Source: Cyprinodon diabolis
Lineage: Eukaryota; Chordata; Actinopteri; Cyprinodontiformes; Cyprinodontidae
NCBI GenBank assembly: GCA_030533445.1
Contig: CM060082.1
Location: 35,527,317-35,591,316 of the forward strand
DNA length: 64,000 nt
Reading direction: 5' to 3'
Position numbers and translations under genes: made by a program. Shown piece by piece: positions 55,401 to 57,295 of the stretch (position 1 is the stretch's first letter; every line of letters begins with the position of its first letter). The notes beneath the pieces are model-generated. The model was not told the DNA's origin. It saw nothing but the letters and a program-made list of their open reading frames with translations, and made no database searches.

Positions 55401-56097
55401 AGCTAACAGTTCCCATCCTCCTGAACAAACCATCATTATGGCTGCAGGGTGTGGTGGCAGCATTATCTTGAGCAGCAACCAGGACTATTTATCATTTTCA
55501 ATTAGCTCCTTAATAAAGCTTTACATGGGCTTTATATTTACCAAAATCCTCCAAAATTTCCGAAAGGTTTCGGTTGTAGCATGTTAAATCAAAATAATTC
55601 AACAGATATGATTACAGTAATTTTGCAAGGTGCTGTAGTGTTCAATAAATCTTTGTTTGGAAAATGTTCATTGAATAACATCAGCAGGTACCTTTTAGCT
55701 CATGCATCACTTATGAAAGTCTCCTTTTTTTAAAAAGGTTTCTTTCAAGAAACTAAAAGATAGAAGACAAGCAACTTCCACCTGGAATCAAAGAATAATA
55801 TTCTATATCTTAGTCAATGGAAGCATTGCTAATATCACTACAGTGGATGGACATCTGAGATATTAGCCTTTTAGCAGCTTCTGTTCATTATTTACATGAC
55901 AGACAGAAAACATCATTGTGTGCCTGATAGATATAAGCCTGCTGGCATGCTGCCCTGCTAACTGTGGTTAGTTAAAGTTGGATGAAAGGTTTAGCATTCT
56001 AAATCCAGTCATCTTGCTCAGATCTCATCACTTATTCTCGTTTCTTCGCTAGGTCGGCTGGTTTCCTTCGACATACGTGGAGGAGGTTGAGGAATGA
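1330..56097 (+). CDS. vav3: vav3: Rho-family GEF, 3' two-thirds of the gene (20 joined exons)
   Basis: Twenty exons with canonical AG/GT borders join into one open frame of 594 codons plus TGA. The product reads DH (second half, w1-125), PH (about w155-265), C1 zinc finger (w275-323), N-SH3 (about w342-408), SH2 (w418-515) and C-SH3 (w533-594), which is the Vav family order. VAV3 rather than VAV1 or VAV2 is chosen from [49 protein letters not shown] and the short STYVEE tail. Family knowledge: Vav proteins are recruited to phosphotyrosine receptors through SH2, then load GTP onto Rho, Rac and RhoG at the plasma membrane. Human VAV3 has 847 residues, so about 250 N-terminal residues (CH, acidic tyrosines, start of DH) lie upstream of the window. 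If the gene keeps the 27-exon human structure, these are exons 8-27. Teleosts often carry two vav3 copies; which one this is cannot be told. Alternative exons are listed separately. Confidence 0.96.
1786..1885 (+). CDS. vav3: vav3 window exon 2: DH domain
   Basis: The acceptor is ATCCAG|G and the donor is GAG|GTAAAG; the exon is 100 nt. One base completes Arg, then it reads [20 protein letters not shown] and ends [10 protein letters not shown]. The LxYGxYCS motif is a Vav DH signature. The exon ends in phase 0. Confidence 0.95.
2208..2303 (+). CDS. vav3: vav3 window exon 3: DH domain, most conserved helix
   Basis: A 96-nt, phase 0-0 exon between TATGTAG and CAG|GTAGGG. It reads [20 protein letters not shown] then [12 protein letters not shown]. 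The [17 protein letters not shown] stretch is the conserved CR3 helix of DH domains, which packs against the GTPase switch regions. All key residues are intact, so the exchange domain looks functional. Confidence 0.97.
2304..3867. other. vav3 intron, nothing recognised
   Basis: AT-rich intron with scattered homopolymer runs. No repeat boundaries or coding signal were seen. Confidence 0.45.
3868..4935. repeat. Interspersed teleost repeat (LINE 3' end-like), split by a hAT element
   Basis: The segment starts AGATTCAACTTTATTGTCAT and runs through CAACGAAATGCAGTTTAGG, a phrase I recognise from a common fish LINE-derived tail. It is followed by short degenerate tandem phrases (GGATATGTACTGAATATAAT, GGTGGATATTACTAT). 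The right part continues beyond the hAT element at 4764. Family assignment is from memory and approximate, as are the ends. Confidence 0.5.
4036..4755. mobile_element. hAT-type non-autonomous transposon, 720 bp
   Basis: The terminal inverted repeats read TAGGGATGCACGATAT at both ends. The 8-bp target duplication AATATAAT (4028-4035 and 4756-4763) is perfect, the hallmark of hAT elements. The interior is built of repeated TATCGG units near both ends, as in the TATCGGCC subterminal regions of fish hAT MITEs. A second, inner inverted repeat around GCGGTATCGATCTATTTTAC (near 4424-4444 and 4524-4542) could fold into a large hairpin. No coding capacity. Confidence 0.9.
5111..5440 (-). repeat. LINE 3' UTR fragment
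   Basis: Phrases CATCTCAAGACACTTTACAG, GAGTGGAGAGGAAAACTC and AACAGGAAGAAACTTCCAGC recur at 12340-12530, 19490-19740, 39060-39300 and 48850-49050, all in the same orientation. It is a decayed copy of the same family, read on the - strand. Confidence 0.75.
5441..7802. other. vav3 intron, nothing recognised
   Basis: 2.4 kb without a recognised gene or repeat. Open frames at 5447-5845 (+) and 6810-7169 (-) have no domain, composition or splice context suggesting coding. It ends in the acceptor of exon 4. Confidence 0.45.
7803..7871 (+). CDS. vav3: vav3 window exon 4: DH domain
   Basis: A 69-nt, phase 0-0 exon between TTCAACAG and AAG|GTATTT, after a 5.5-kb intron. It reads [12 protein letters not shown] then [11 protein letters not shown]. 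It continues the helix that follows CR3 in the DH domain. Confidence 0.95.
7872..8986. other. vav3 intron with a GC palindrome, a Tc1 remnant and a (TG)n run
   Basis: A perfect 14-nt palindrome GGCCGGGCCCGGCC lies at 7978-7991. The stretch 8569-8637 contains GAGAACCTCCGCTCCAGTTT, which is an antisense relic of a Tc1-like transposase gene. A (TG)n microsatellite lies at about 8793-8813. Nothing else was recognised. Confidence 0.5.
8987..9820. mobile_element. DNA element with short TIRs CTGTCATGA, 834 bp
   Basis: It begins CTGTCATGAACC and ends ATCATGACAG, giving 9-bp perfect inverted termini. The flanks read GGCA before and GCA after, so a short (about 3-bp) duplication GCA is possible. The interior is much richer in G+C than the intron, with a short tandem ACAGACAGGAAC near 9226-9250. 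No transposase was recognised. I know similar fish repeats ending TCATGACAG but cannot assign a superfamily. Confidence 0.65.
10080..10640 (+). repeat. Probable interspersed repeat with a LINE-3'-like core
   Basis: A C-rich block, unlike the flanking intron, contains at 10386-10460 the phrase TTGAGCCTGGTTCTGCCAGA followed by GGGGAGTTTTTTTCTCTCCAC. This is the complement of the LINE tail found at 12480-12530 and 49000-49060, here in + orientation. The rest (10080-10385) was not identified. Confidence 0.45.
10798..10983 (-). pseudogene. Tc1-like transposase N-terminal fragment (fossil)
   Basis: Read on the - strand the frame includes [20 protein letters not shown] and [18 protein letters not shown]. 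This is the end of the second helix-turn-helix of Tc1-like transposases (usual form LEELQRS..VGxxVHxxTISR..HKSGLYGRVARRKPLL). It is flanked by stops and has no catalytic domain. It is a broken relic inside a vav3 intron and not a host gene. Confidence 0.8.
11210..11296 (+). CDS. vav3: vav3 window exon 5: end of DH domain and DH-PH linker
   Basis: An 87-nt, phase 0-0 exon with acceptor GTGTGCAG and donor CTG|GTAGGT. It reads [20 protein letters not shown] and ends QRSIENL. The last long DH helix runs through [12 protein letters not shown]. Only 88 nt of intron separate it from the next exon, the shortest intron seen in the gene. Confidence 0.96.
11385..11470 (+). CDS. vav3: vav3 window exon 6: start of PH domain
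   Basis: An 86-nt exon, acceptor TTTTCCAG, donor CAG|GTAGGA, ending in phase 2. It reads [20 protein letters not shown] then VDRRAKQDR, equivalent to the YGRPxGDGE stretch that begins the Vav PH domain. A GT inside the exon (GAG|GTACGG) was rejected as donor because it would break the frame and lose conserved residues. Confidence 0.94.
11778..11910 (+). CDS. vav3: vav3 window exon 7: PH domain core strands
   Basis: A 133-nt exon with acceptor TTCTGCAG and donor AAG|GTCTGA. One base completes Arg, then it reads [20 protein letters not shown] and ends [11 protein letters not shown]. The RHIFLFD..VIVCKR core and the basic [11 protein letters not shown] loop match the VAV3 PH domain, which supports the DH fold. 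It ends in phase 0. Confidence 0.97.
12297..12925 (-). repeat. LINE 3' end: RT C-terminus plus 3' UTR
   Basis: On the - strand a coding remnant (12687-12905) is followed by the 3' UTR-like tail that recurs elsewhere in the window, ending at about 12297 near AATTAAATTCAG. This is the longest copy and links the recurrent tail to a retrotransposon ORF. Confidence 0.8.
12687..12905 (-). pseudogene. LINE (L2/CR1-like) reverse transcriptase C-terminal fragment
   Basis: The 72-residue frame contains [20 protein letters not shown] and [10 protein letters not shown]...[16 protein letters not shown]. These are the C-terminal residues shared by L2/CR1-type LINE ORF2 proteins, downstream of the reverse transcriptase palm (usual form RxLRSxxxGLLxVPR..G.RAFS..AP.LWN.LP...R). 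The palm and the endonuclease are absent, so the copy is 5' truncated and dead. Confidence 0.8.
12926..16237. other. vav3 intron, nothing recognised
   Basis: 3.3 kb of AT-rich intron. No splice-bounded frame or repeat boundary was found. A segment at 15908-15950 (GTGCCTCACAAAAATATTT) faintly resembles the terminus of the Tc1 relics elsewhere in the window. Confidence 0.4.
16238..17045. mobile_element. hAT-type transposon remnant, 808 bp
   Basis: The left end is CTAGGGTTGCCAAC and the right end complements to AAGGTTCCCAAC, imperfect inverted termini. The 8-bp duplication ATCTACAC (16230-16237 and 17046-17053) is perfect. No transposase frame is preserved. Confidence 0.8.
17054..18436. other. 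vav3 intron, nothing recognised
   Basis: Intron running to exon 8. It ends in a long T/C tract and the acceptor TGTCCTAG. Confidence 0.45.
18437..18546 (+). CDS. vav3: vav3 window exon 8: PH domain C-terminal helix
   Basis: A 110-nt exon, acceptor GTCCTAG, donor CAT|GTGAGT, phase 0 to 2, after a 6.5-kb intron. It reads [20 protein letters not shown] and then [16 protein letters not shown]. The WxxGFYLxHxQG and KKKWLEQF motifs are the last PH strands and the capping helix of Vav proteins. Confidence 0.97.
18547..19444. other. vav3 intron, nothing recognised
   Basis: About 0.9 kb after exon 8. No gene or repeat was recognised. Confidence 0.4.
19445..20190 (-). repeat. LINE 3' end fragment
   Basis: It carries TTATTTATATAGTGCCATTT, TGGTGGAGAGGAAAAACTTC, AACAGGAAGAAACCTC and TGTCCTCCAGCAGCCTAGAC in the same order as the copies at 39035 and 48813. 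It includes extra 5' sequence with stop-interrupted frames. Confidence 0.75.
20191..21300. other. vav3 intron, nothing recognised
   Basis: AT-rich intron with poly(A) and poly(T) runs. No feature was supported. Confidence 0.4.
21378..21629 (+). pseudogene. RecQ-like SF2 helicase N-terminal exon or fragment
   Basis: From ATG 21378 (context AACAACAATGG) the frame reads [20 protein letters not shown] and includes [20 protein letters not shown] then [19 protein letters not shown]. The Q-like HQRTAL and the Walker A LPTGFGKS are helicase motifs 0 and I of RecQ-type superfamily 2 helicases. The match stops near 21600 at ACGGGTTAG, without motifs II to VI in the following kilobases. Teleost genomes carry many copies of such helicase genes, some in transposable elements. 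This looks like a single-exon fragment, either TE cargo or a partial gene copy, lying in sense orientation in vav3 intron 8. Confidence 0.65.
21630..22724. other. vav3 intron, nothing recognised
   Basis: No further helicase motif was found on either strand and no repeat was identified. Confidence 0.4.
22725..22890. repeat. Short interspersed repeat fragment
   Basis: TTATTGATCTCACATTGGAG, then CACATTTAACCCATCC, GGAGCAGTGGGCTGCC and GGGGTTAAGGGTCTTGCTCA in order form a common fish repeat that I recognise from memory. The family was not determined. Confidence 0.6.
22891..23703. other. vav3 intron, nothing recognised
   Basis: No feature supported. The less AT-rich block 23330-23570 has no coding signal. 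Confidence 0.4.
23704..23805 (+). CDS. vav3: vav3 window exon 9: PH-C1 junction and first half of C1 zinc finger
   Basis: A 102-nt exon, acceptor TTTCTTAG, donor CAG|GTAAGA, phases 2 to 2. It reads [20 protein letters not shown] and continues [15 protein letters not shown]. It carries the first zinc ligands His w275, Cys w288 and Cys w291 in H-x12-C-x2-C spacing. The shared codon AT|A gives Ile where human VAV3 has Leu. Confidence 0.95.
23806..25249. other. vav3 intron with a small Tc1 relic
   Basis: The stretch 24487-24556 (CATGGTGGCGACACCCATCA then GCTATGGGGATTATTTTGAT) is a decayed sense copy of the Tc1 transposase GGGSIMLWG region. The rest shows nothing recognisable. Confidence 0.5.
25500..25795 (-). 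repeat. Diverged LINE tail, probable
   Basis: GGGTCCTCCAGCACTCCAGG, CTACAGCAGC and CACTTTAACTATACGCTT match in order the 12620-12700 part of the LINE copy at 12297-12925. The remainder is too decayed to align by eye. Confidence 0.45.
26382..26600 (+). pseudogene. Tc1-like transposase relic
   Basis: ATGACTCTGGAGGAGTTGCA, CCTCAGGTGGGAGGTTCTGT and GCTATTGTTGAAAGAAAGCC are, in order, stretches of the Tc1-like transposase gene covering the helix-turn-helix end and the start of the catalytic domain. Frameshifts and stops abound; it is a fossil. Confidence 0.7.
26601..27109. other. vav3 intron, nothing recognised
   Basis: Intron leading to exon 10, ending CTTCGGTCTCTGCAG. No repeat or gene was seen. 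Confidence 0.4.
27110..27201 (+). CDS. vav3: vav3 window exon 10: second half of C1 zinc finger
   Basis: A 92-nt exon, acceptor TCTCTGCAG, donor ACAG|GTAAGT. It reads [20 protein letters not shown] then [10 protein letters not shown]. Cys w305, Cys w308, His w313, Cys w316 and Cys w323 complete the C-x13-C-x2-C-x4-H-x2-C-x6-C pattern of the atypical Vav C1 finger. In Vav proteins this finger stabilises DH-PH and does not bind diacylglycerol well. The exon ends in phase 1. Confidence 0.96.
27202..28150. other. vav3 intron, nothing recognised
   Basis: Contains a short (GA)n run near 27735-27750 and otherwise no recognised feature. Confidence 0.4.
28155..28745 (+). mobile_element. Internally deleted Tc1-like element
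   Basis: The left edge ATGCCTCATAAAAGTATTCA and the right edge CCAAGGGGTATGCATGCATT resemble the two termini of the Tc1 family whose transposase relics recur in this window. Between them GGGACACAGCAAACATGAAA, TGGTCAGACAAGATCAAAGT and GAGTGGCCCAGTCAAAGTAC are sense transposase remnants with most of the gene deleted. Edges are approximate. Confidence 0.65.
29290..29539 (+). promoter_or_regulatory. vav3: Candidate internal promoter and 5' leader for a short vav3 transcript
   Basis: This stretch is clearly richer in G+C and CpG (for example around 29315-29380 and 29400-29460) than the AT-rich introns on both sides. It has a CCAAT box at 29307-29311 and no obvious TATA box. It lies directly upstream of an in-frame ATG at 29540 that opens into the 23-nt microexon. 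Two further in-frame ATGs (29468 and 29492) would lengthen the product if transcription starts above them. The promoter role is inferred from composition and position and from knowledge that mammalian VAV3 has an internal promoter for a short isoform. Confidence 0.55.
29540..29587 (+). CDS. vav3: Alternative first coding exon of a short SH3-SH2-SH3 vav3 isoform
   Basis: The ATG at 29540 has A at -3. It reads [16 protein letters not shown] in frame across the splice acceptor (AG 29563-29564) and ends at the same donor as the microexon (29587). Spliced to the downstream exons it gives 276 residues: N-SH3, SH2 and C-SH3 without DH, PH or C1. From memory the human short isoform VAV3.1 has 287 residues and begins MPIFTFLSEQG; the M-P and the L-S-acid positions coincide. 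The L-S part is partly forced by any CTTTCAG acceptor, so the M-P offset and the length agreement carry the weight. Such a protein could bind phosphotyrosine partners but not activate GTPases. Confidence 0.6.
29565..29587 (+). CDS. vav3: vav3 window exon 11: 23-nt microexon, C1 to N-SH3 linker
   Basis: In the long transcript the acceptor CTTCTTTCAG precedes ATCCC, and the donor CAG|GTGAGC follows. The G left by the previous exon makes GAT, then it reads DPGSVRTQ. It takes the frame from phase 1 to phase 0, exactly what the next exon needs. The corresponding mammalian linker is about ten residues longer, so this exon is short for the family. It is supported by splice signals and phase, with no domain to check against. 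Confidence 0.8.
30224..30242 (+). CDS. vav3: vav3 window exon 12: 19-nt microexon, linker before N-SH3
   Basis: The acceptor is TTTTCACAG and the donor is CCAG|GTGAGC. It reads GRHRDP plus one base, so the join to the next exon gives DPGLPKM, the same DPGLPKM found in human VAV3. An internal AG at 30227-30228 could also serve as acceptor but would break the frame. Together with exon 11 it is the whole C1-SH3 linker. Confidence 0.85.
30243..33659. other. vav3 intron, nothing recognised except a (TG)n run
   Basis: 3.4 kb between exon 12 and exon 13. A (TG)n microsatellite lies at about 31493-31514. No coding or repeat structure was supported. Confidence 0.45.
33660..33790 (+). CDS. vav3: vav3 window exon 13: N-terminal SH3 domain, first part
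   Basis: A 131-nt exon, acceptor TTTTCACAG, donor CAG|GTCAGA, phase 1 to 0. It reads [20 protein letters not shown] and ends [12 protein letters not shown]. The RNY strand, the insertion with prolines in the RT loop, and the WW pair of the binding surface are the atypical Vav N-SH3, which contacts adaptors and takes part in autoinhibition in VAV1. Confidence 0.95.
33791..35582. other. vav3 intron, nothing recognised
   Basis: 1.8 kb within the N-SH3 coding unit. No repeat or gene was found. Confidence 0.45.
35583..35648 (+). CDS. vav3: vav3 window exon 14: N-terminal SH3 domain, last strands
   Basis: A 66-nt, phase 0-0 exon, acceptor GGTTTCAG, donor TGT|GTAAGC. It reads [20 protein letters not shown] then [10 protein letters not shown] is the SH3 ALYDY-partner motif (family form GxFPxxxV), and VRPCPC is specific to VAV3. 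Confidence 0.96.
35649..36630. other. vav3 intron, nothing recognised
   Basis: AT-rich intron between exons 14 and 15 with nothing recognised. Confidence 0.45.
36631..36665 (+). CDS. vav3: vav3 window exon 15: SH3-SH2 linker
   Basis: A 35-nt exon, acceptor CCCTGCAG, donor GTG|GTGAGT, phase 0 to 2. It reads [11 protein letters not shown] and two bases of the SH2 Trp codon. It matches the VPKPVDYS linker of VAV3. Confidence 0.93.
36895..37100 (+). repeat. Unassigned repeat family, copy A
   Basis: AAAGATATAGTGAAGGGTTT, then GAATTTTTGAAAAGACCCGC and CTGAGAGGGAACCACTATTA recur in order at 62443-62640 (+) and, complemented, at 45390-45535. The shared block is about 200 bp. No termini, coding potential or known family was identified. 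Confidence 0.7.
37480..37940 (+). pseudogene. Tc1-like transposase relic
   Basis: GCAGAGATCCACAGCTCATT, GGCTGGAGCTACAATGGTTT, CACAATCATGTGTTAGAACG and CCCAGTCAAAGTCCAAACTG follow the order of the Tc1-like transposase gene to its C-terminal RSxHxHVLxxPSQSP region. The central part is replaced or decayed. It is a non-functional relic. Confidence 0.7.
38163..38279 (+). CDS. vav3: vav3 window exon 16: SH2 domain, phosphotyrosine pocket
   Basis: A 117-nt exon, acceptor CTTCATAG, donor ATAAA|GTAAGT, phases 2 to 2. It reads (W)[18 protein letters not shown] and continues [20 protein letters not shown]. The YLVR motif places the phosphate-binding arginine at w443. The WFAG start and the [15 protein letters not shown] run are VAV3-like. 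Donor use at 38280 leaves AA, completed to Lys by the next exon. Confidence 0.97.
38280..39034. other. vav3 intron, nothing recognised
   Basis: Intron after exon 16. No feature supported. Confidence 0.4.
39035..40165 (-). repeat. LINE 3' end copy, split by a nested insertion
   Basis: The family phrases run from CAATTCATTTTTTTTAATAT at 39035 to CCCTATGTCCTCCAGCACCC at 39720. After the insertion at 39758-40111, GAAATAACTCAGGTTAACCT at 40128-40150 matches the continuation of the 12297-12925 copy, proving that the two halves were once contiguous. Confidence 0.8.
39758..40111. mobile_element. Nested 354-bp insertion with 13-bp TSD and long inverted arms (Penelope-like?)
   Basis: The perfect 13-bp duplication ATAAAGCAGTATT (39745-39757 and 40112-40124) brackets it. 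It begins GCTGATGAAGGTTCTCAGTC. Two arms of about 80 bp (39800-39875 and 40034-40108) are inverted copies containing CCACTGGACTTGGTT and GAAGACGTTTC. The GAAACGTCTTC and GGATGACTGAGAACC phrases are typical of the repeated ends of fish Penelope-like retroelements as I remember them. No reverse transcriptase is present. The 13-bp duplication fits retrotransposition rather than hAT or Tc1 insertion. Confidence 0.65.
40285..40372 (+). repeat. Short interspersed repeat tail
   Basis: GGAGATAGACTCCAGCACCA, CGCGACCCCACCTGGGATTA and CAGAAAATGGATGGATTGAT form the end of a very common fish repeat that finishes in (GGAT)n. Recognised from memory; family not determined. Confidence 0.6.
40373..41266. other. 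vav3 intron, nothing recognised
   Basis: Intron before exon 17. No supported feature. Confidence 0.4.
41267..41354 (+). CDS. vav3: vav3 window exon 17: SH2 domain, central sheet
   Basis: An 88-nt exon, acceptor GCCCACAG, donor TTA|GTGAGT, phase 2 to 0. It reads [20 protein letters not shown] then [15 protein letters not shown] includes the His and Lys that line the phosphotyrosine peptide groove in Vav SH2 domains. Confidence 0.97.
41649..41778 (+). CDS. vav3: vav3 window exon 18: end of SH2 domain and linker
   Basis: A 130-nt exon, acceptor TGTATAAAG (weak but with an upstream TTTGTCTTCT tract), donor AACA|GTGAGT, phase 0 to 1. It reads [20 protein letters not shown] then [20 protein letters not shown] and [12 protein letters not shown] closes the SH2 domain. 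The [17 protein letters not shown] tail is the variable linker before the last SH3, and the alternative cassette exon would insert here. Confidence 0.96.
41779..42844. other. vav3 intron 5' part, nothing recognised
   Basis: Start of the 10.7-kb intron between SH2 and C-SH3. AT-rich, no feature supported. Confidence 0.4.
42853..43697 (+). mobile_element. hAT-type transposon, 845 bp, with BED-finger remnant
   Basis: The left end TAAGGGTGTGCA and right end (complement TAGGGGTGGGTA) are imperfect inverted termini. The flanks CTGTCAAT (42845-42852) and CTGTCGAT (43698-43705) form an 8-bp duplication with one mismatch. Subterminal regions are full of GATGCATCG and GAATCG units on both sides, as in other fish hAT elements. 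It holds a short transposase remnant at 43119-43226. Confidence 0.85.
43119..43226 (+). pseudogene. hAT transposase N-terminal fragment (BED-type finger start)
   Basis: The ATG at 43119 opens 35 codons ending [16 protein letters not shown]...LI and a stop. The SxxWxHxGF motif is the usual start of a BED zinc finger (form SKVWxHFGF) at the N-terminus of hAT transposases. The Cys pair, the RNase H-like core and the dimerisation domain are gone. Confidence 0.55.
43740..44015 (-). pseudogene. Tc1-like transposase relic
   Basis: GCTGCCACCATCGTGTTTCA, TGTCTCATCTGATTATAACA and ACATAAAGTCCAGGTTTGTG are antisense stretches of the Tc1-like catalytic domain (GGGS and SDE regions), in the expected order. 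It abuts the hAT element. Confidence 0.65.
44016..45389. other. vav3 intron, nothing recognised
   Basis: No feature supported on either strand. Confidence 0.4.
45390..45535 (-). repeat. Unassigned repeat family, copy B
   Basis: Complement of copies A and C: GGCGTTCCCTCTCGGGAGTG, GAGAGGGCGGGTCTTTTCAA and CCTCCACTATATCTTTAAAC. It shows that the family occurs in both orientations. Confidence 0.65.
45536..48812. other. vav3 intron, partly repeat-like at its start
   Basis: 45780-45945 contains four spaced copies of a CAGTGTGAGC or TGTGAGC phrase and may be the end of a transposon that I cannot delimit. A (TG)n run lies at 47440-47460. The rest shows nothing recognisable. Confidence 0.4.
48813..49272 (-). 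repeat. LINE 3' UTR copy with intact tail
   Basis: It begins with the tail ATTCAATTCAATTCAG and carries TTATTTATATGGTGCCAAAT, CATCTCAAGACACTTTACAG, AACAGGAAGAAACCTCCAGC and GAGCGGCCATCTGCCGAGGC. It is the best preserved copy of the tail and so the youngest of the family here. Confidence 0.85.
49273..50815. other. vav3 intron, nothing recognised
   Basis: AT-rich intron before the candidate cassette exon. It ends with a C/T-rich tract from 50745. Confidence 0.4.
50816..50896 (+). CDS. vav3: Candidate vav3 cassette exon in the SH2 to C-SH3 linker
   Basis: An 81-nt open block has acceptor GCCATAG and donor TCAG|GTACAG inside the 10.7-kb intron. It is phase 1-1, so it can be included or skipped without changing the frame. 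Included, it adds 27 residues, reading [18 protein letters not shown] then PPSSAPFWS, and the next exon then starts VLTPKVIG. From memory human VAV2 has an optional exon at the same place ending SAPFWS and followed by VFTPRVIG. Agreement of position, phase and peptide argues for a real ancestral Vav exon. I do not know it from mammalian VAV3. No RNA evidence is available here. Confidence 0.7.
50897..52509. other. vav3 intron with a GC-rich patch
   Basis: The GC-rich block 51240-51480 is open on both strands (51226-51483 + and 51012-51479 -). No domain, repeat or phase-compatible exon could be defined. The remainder is AT-rich. Confidence 0.4.
52510..52661 (+). CDS. vav3: vav3 window exon 19: C-terminal SH3 domain
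   Basis: A 152-nt exon, acceptor CCCCTCTAG, donor CGG|GTAAGT, phase 1 to 0. It reads [20 protein letters not shown] then [20 protein letters not shown] and [15 protein letters not shown], the RELSL/EGD acidic RT loop and GWWRGE are the canonical SH3 ligand surface. The first codon is ATG (Met) when joined to exon 18 and GTG (Val) when joined to the cassette exon. Confidence 0.97.
52852..53334. mobile_element. TTAA-flanked MITE, 483 bp
   Basis: It is bounded by TTAA at 52848-52851 and 53335-53338, with inverted termini AGCTACAGTGTGTAA and TTACACACTGTAGCT. TTAA duplication is typical of piggyBac and Kolobok elements. The interior is CpG-containing and without a long frame, so it is non-autonomous. 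I recognise the AGCTACAGTGTGTA terminus as widespread in fish. Confidence 0.88.
53339..54091. other. vav3 intron, nothing recognised
   Basis: No supported feature. Confidence 0.4.
54100..54961. mobile_element. hAT-type transposon, 862 bp
   Basis: Termini CAGTGTTGTAGT and (complement) CAGTGTTGTGGT are inverted. The flanks CTACCAAG (54092-54099) and CTATCAAG (54962-54969) are an 8-bp duplication with one mismatch. Both subterminal regions are made of many GGTCTTGGTCTC or GGTCTCGTCTCG units, likely transposase-binding repeats. No coding frame is preserved. Confidence 0.9.
55318..55640 (+). pseudogene. Tc1-like transposase relic
   Basis: A sense frame reads [20 protein letters not shown] and continues [15 protein letters not shown]. 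It aligns with the Tc1 catalytic region (LFGxxAKRYVWRKxxTAHxPEHTIPTVKHGGGSIMLWG). The second aspartate block is missing. The sequence ends near TTTTGCAAGGTGCTGTAG, which resembles the family's terminus. Non-functional. Confidence 0.7.
55641..56052. other. vav3 intron, nothing recognised
   Basis: Short stretch before the last exon. No feature supported. Confidence 0.4.
56053..56097 (+). CDS. vav3: vav3 window exon 20: last SH3 strand and stop
   Basis: After the acceptor CTTCGCTAG it reads [14 protein letters not shown] and stops at TGA 56095-56097. [10 protein letters not shown] is the invariant end of VAV2 and VAV3. The tail EVEE is two residues longer than the human VAV3 end as I remember it. 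Confidence 0.97.
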   Translation, partial: VGWFPSTYVEEVEE

Positions 56098-56988
56098 GCG
56101 GCTATGTGAAGACGAGTAGGATTAAAGCAGAGGCAGTGTACTGAGCGGCTCGGTCGCTCGACTCTCCTCCATGAAGCCCTGTTGCCTAAAACCACCCCAG
56201 CGGCCTTCCGCTGAGGAAAAAGGGGGCTGCTGCTGCAGGCTGCTAACAAGCCCCGTCATTTCTGCTGGACTCGGTGTGGCTAAGCAGCTCCAACGACAAG
56301 CAGCCTGACTGTCAGCAGGAAACCAGCTCGGCAGACACTCCCTCTCCTCCTCTCTTCACCCATCCATAATTCATCTCTCACTTCCTCTCCTCCCCCAGTC
56401 TGCCACTGCTCACCCCCTCACGCCTTCTCCCCAACCTGCCAAGTCAGGCGACAACAGAACTGTCACAAGTCAAGACTCGGATGCCAATGCTTCACTCATG
56501 CGCTCATCTATCCATCCTTTCATCCATCAGCTGCTTCCTCTGTGAAGTTTTTCCTTTTTTTGTCACTTTGAAGGGATTGCAGCTGATTATGACCTTGCTT
56601 GTGTGCGCGCTCCACAAAACGCAGGTTGTTATCGATGGCCCAGGTTCATTCACACAACTCCCTCCTACTGATTGTGATCGCAGAGTGTTCTCGCTCTTCC
56701 TGGAGACGAGCAGAAAGGCGACGGTGTCGGATAGCGTCGCCACACAGCTGCCAGCGATTGATCGTTATTCTTCCCATTTTCCTCCTGCTTCTTCTTGTGC
56801 TTTATCCCTCCACCCAGCGGCCTCTCGTGTTTTCAGTAGCCCCGATCGTAATGGATCCTCTGCTCTTATCGGTGGCTGCTCTGTTAACATGAGCTCTTCC
56901 GCCTAGGGTATTTTTTATTGCAGGCATTAGCGGCCTATTGGGGGAGACAGCCAAGCAACCTGGAAGGTCCTCAGTCAGGAAACATTAA

Positions 56989-57247
56989 GGGCCGGATTTA
57001 TCAAGATCCAATTTTGCGTGCAGTAATTTGCGCTCGCAAACTGGAATTTTGCGCGAGGGGCTGAACCATGGTTTGCGGGTGATTTAACAAGAACGATTGC
57101 GTAACTGCTGGCAGGTGCAATACTGTTGGAGACGCCCTATTTAAATGATGGTTTTGCGCGTTTTGTGGTTTGCGGCAAAGTAGTTTGTAGTTTGTGCAAA
57201 CTAGTGCAATAAGAAATTTTAATCTTACAGTGACACCCCCACCCCTC

Positions 57248-57295
<48 letters not shown>
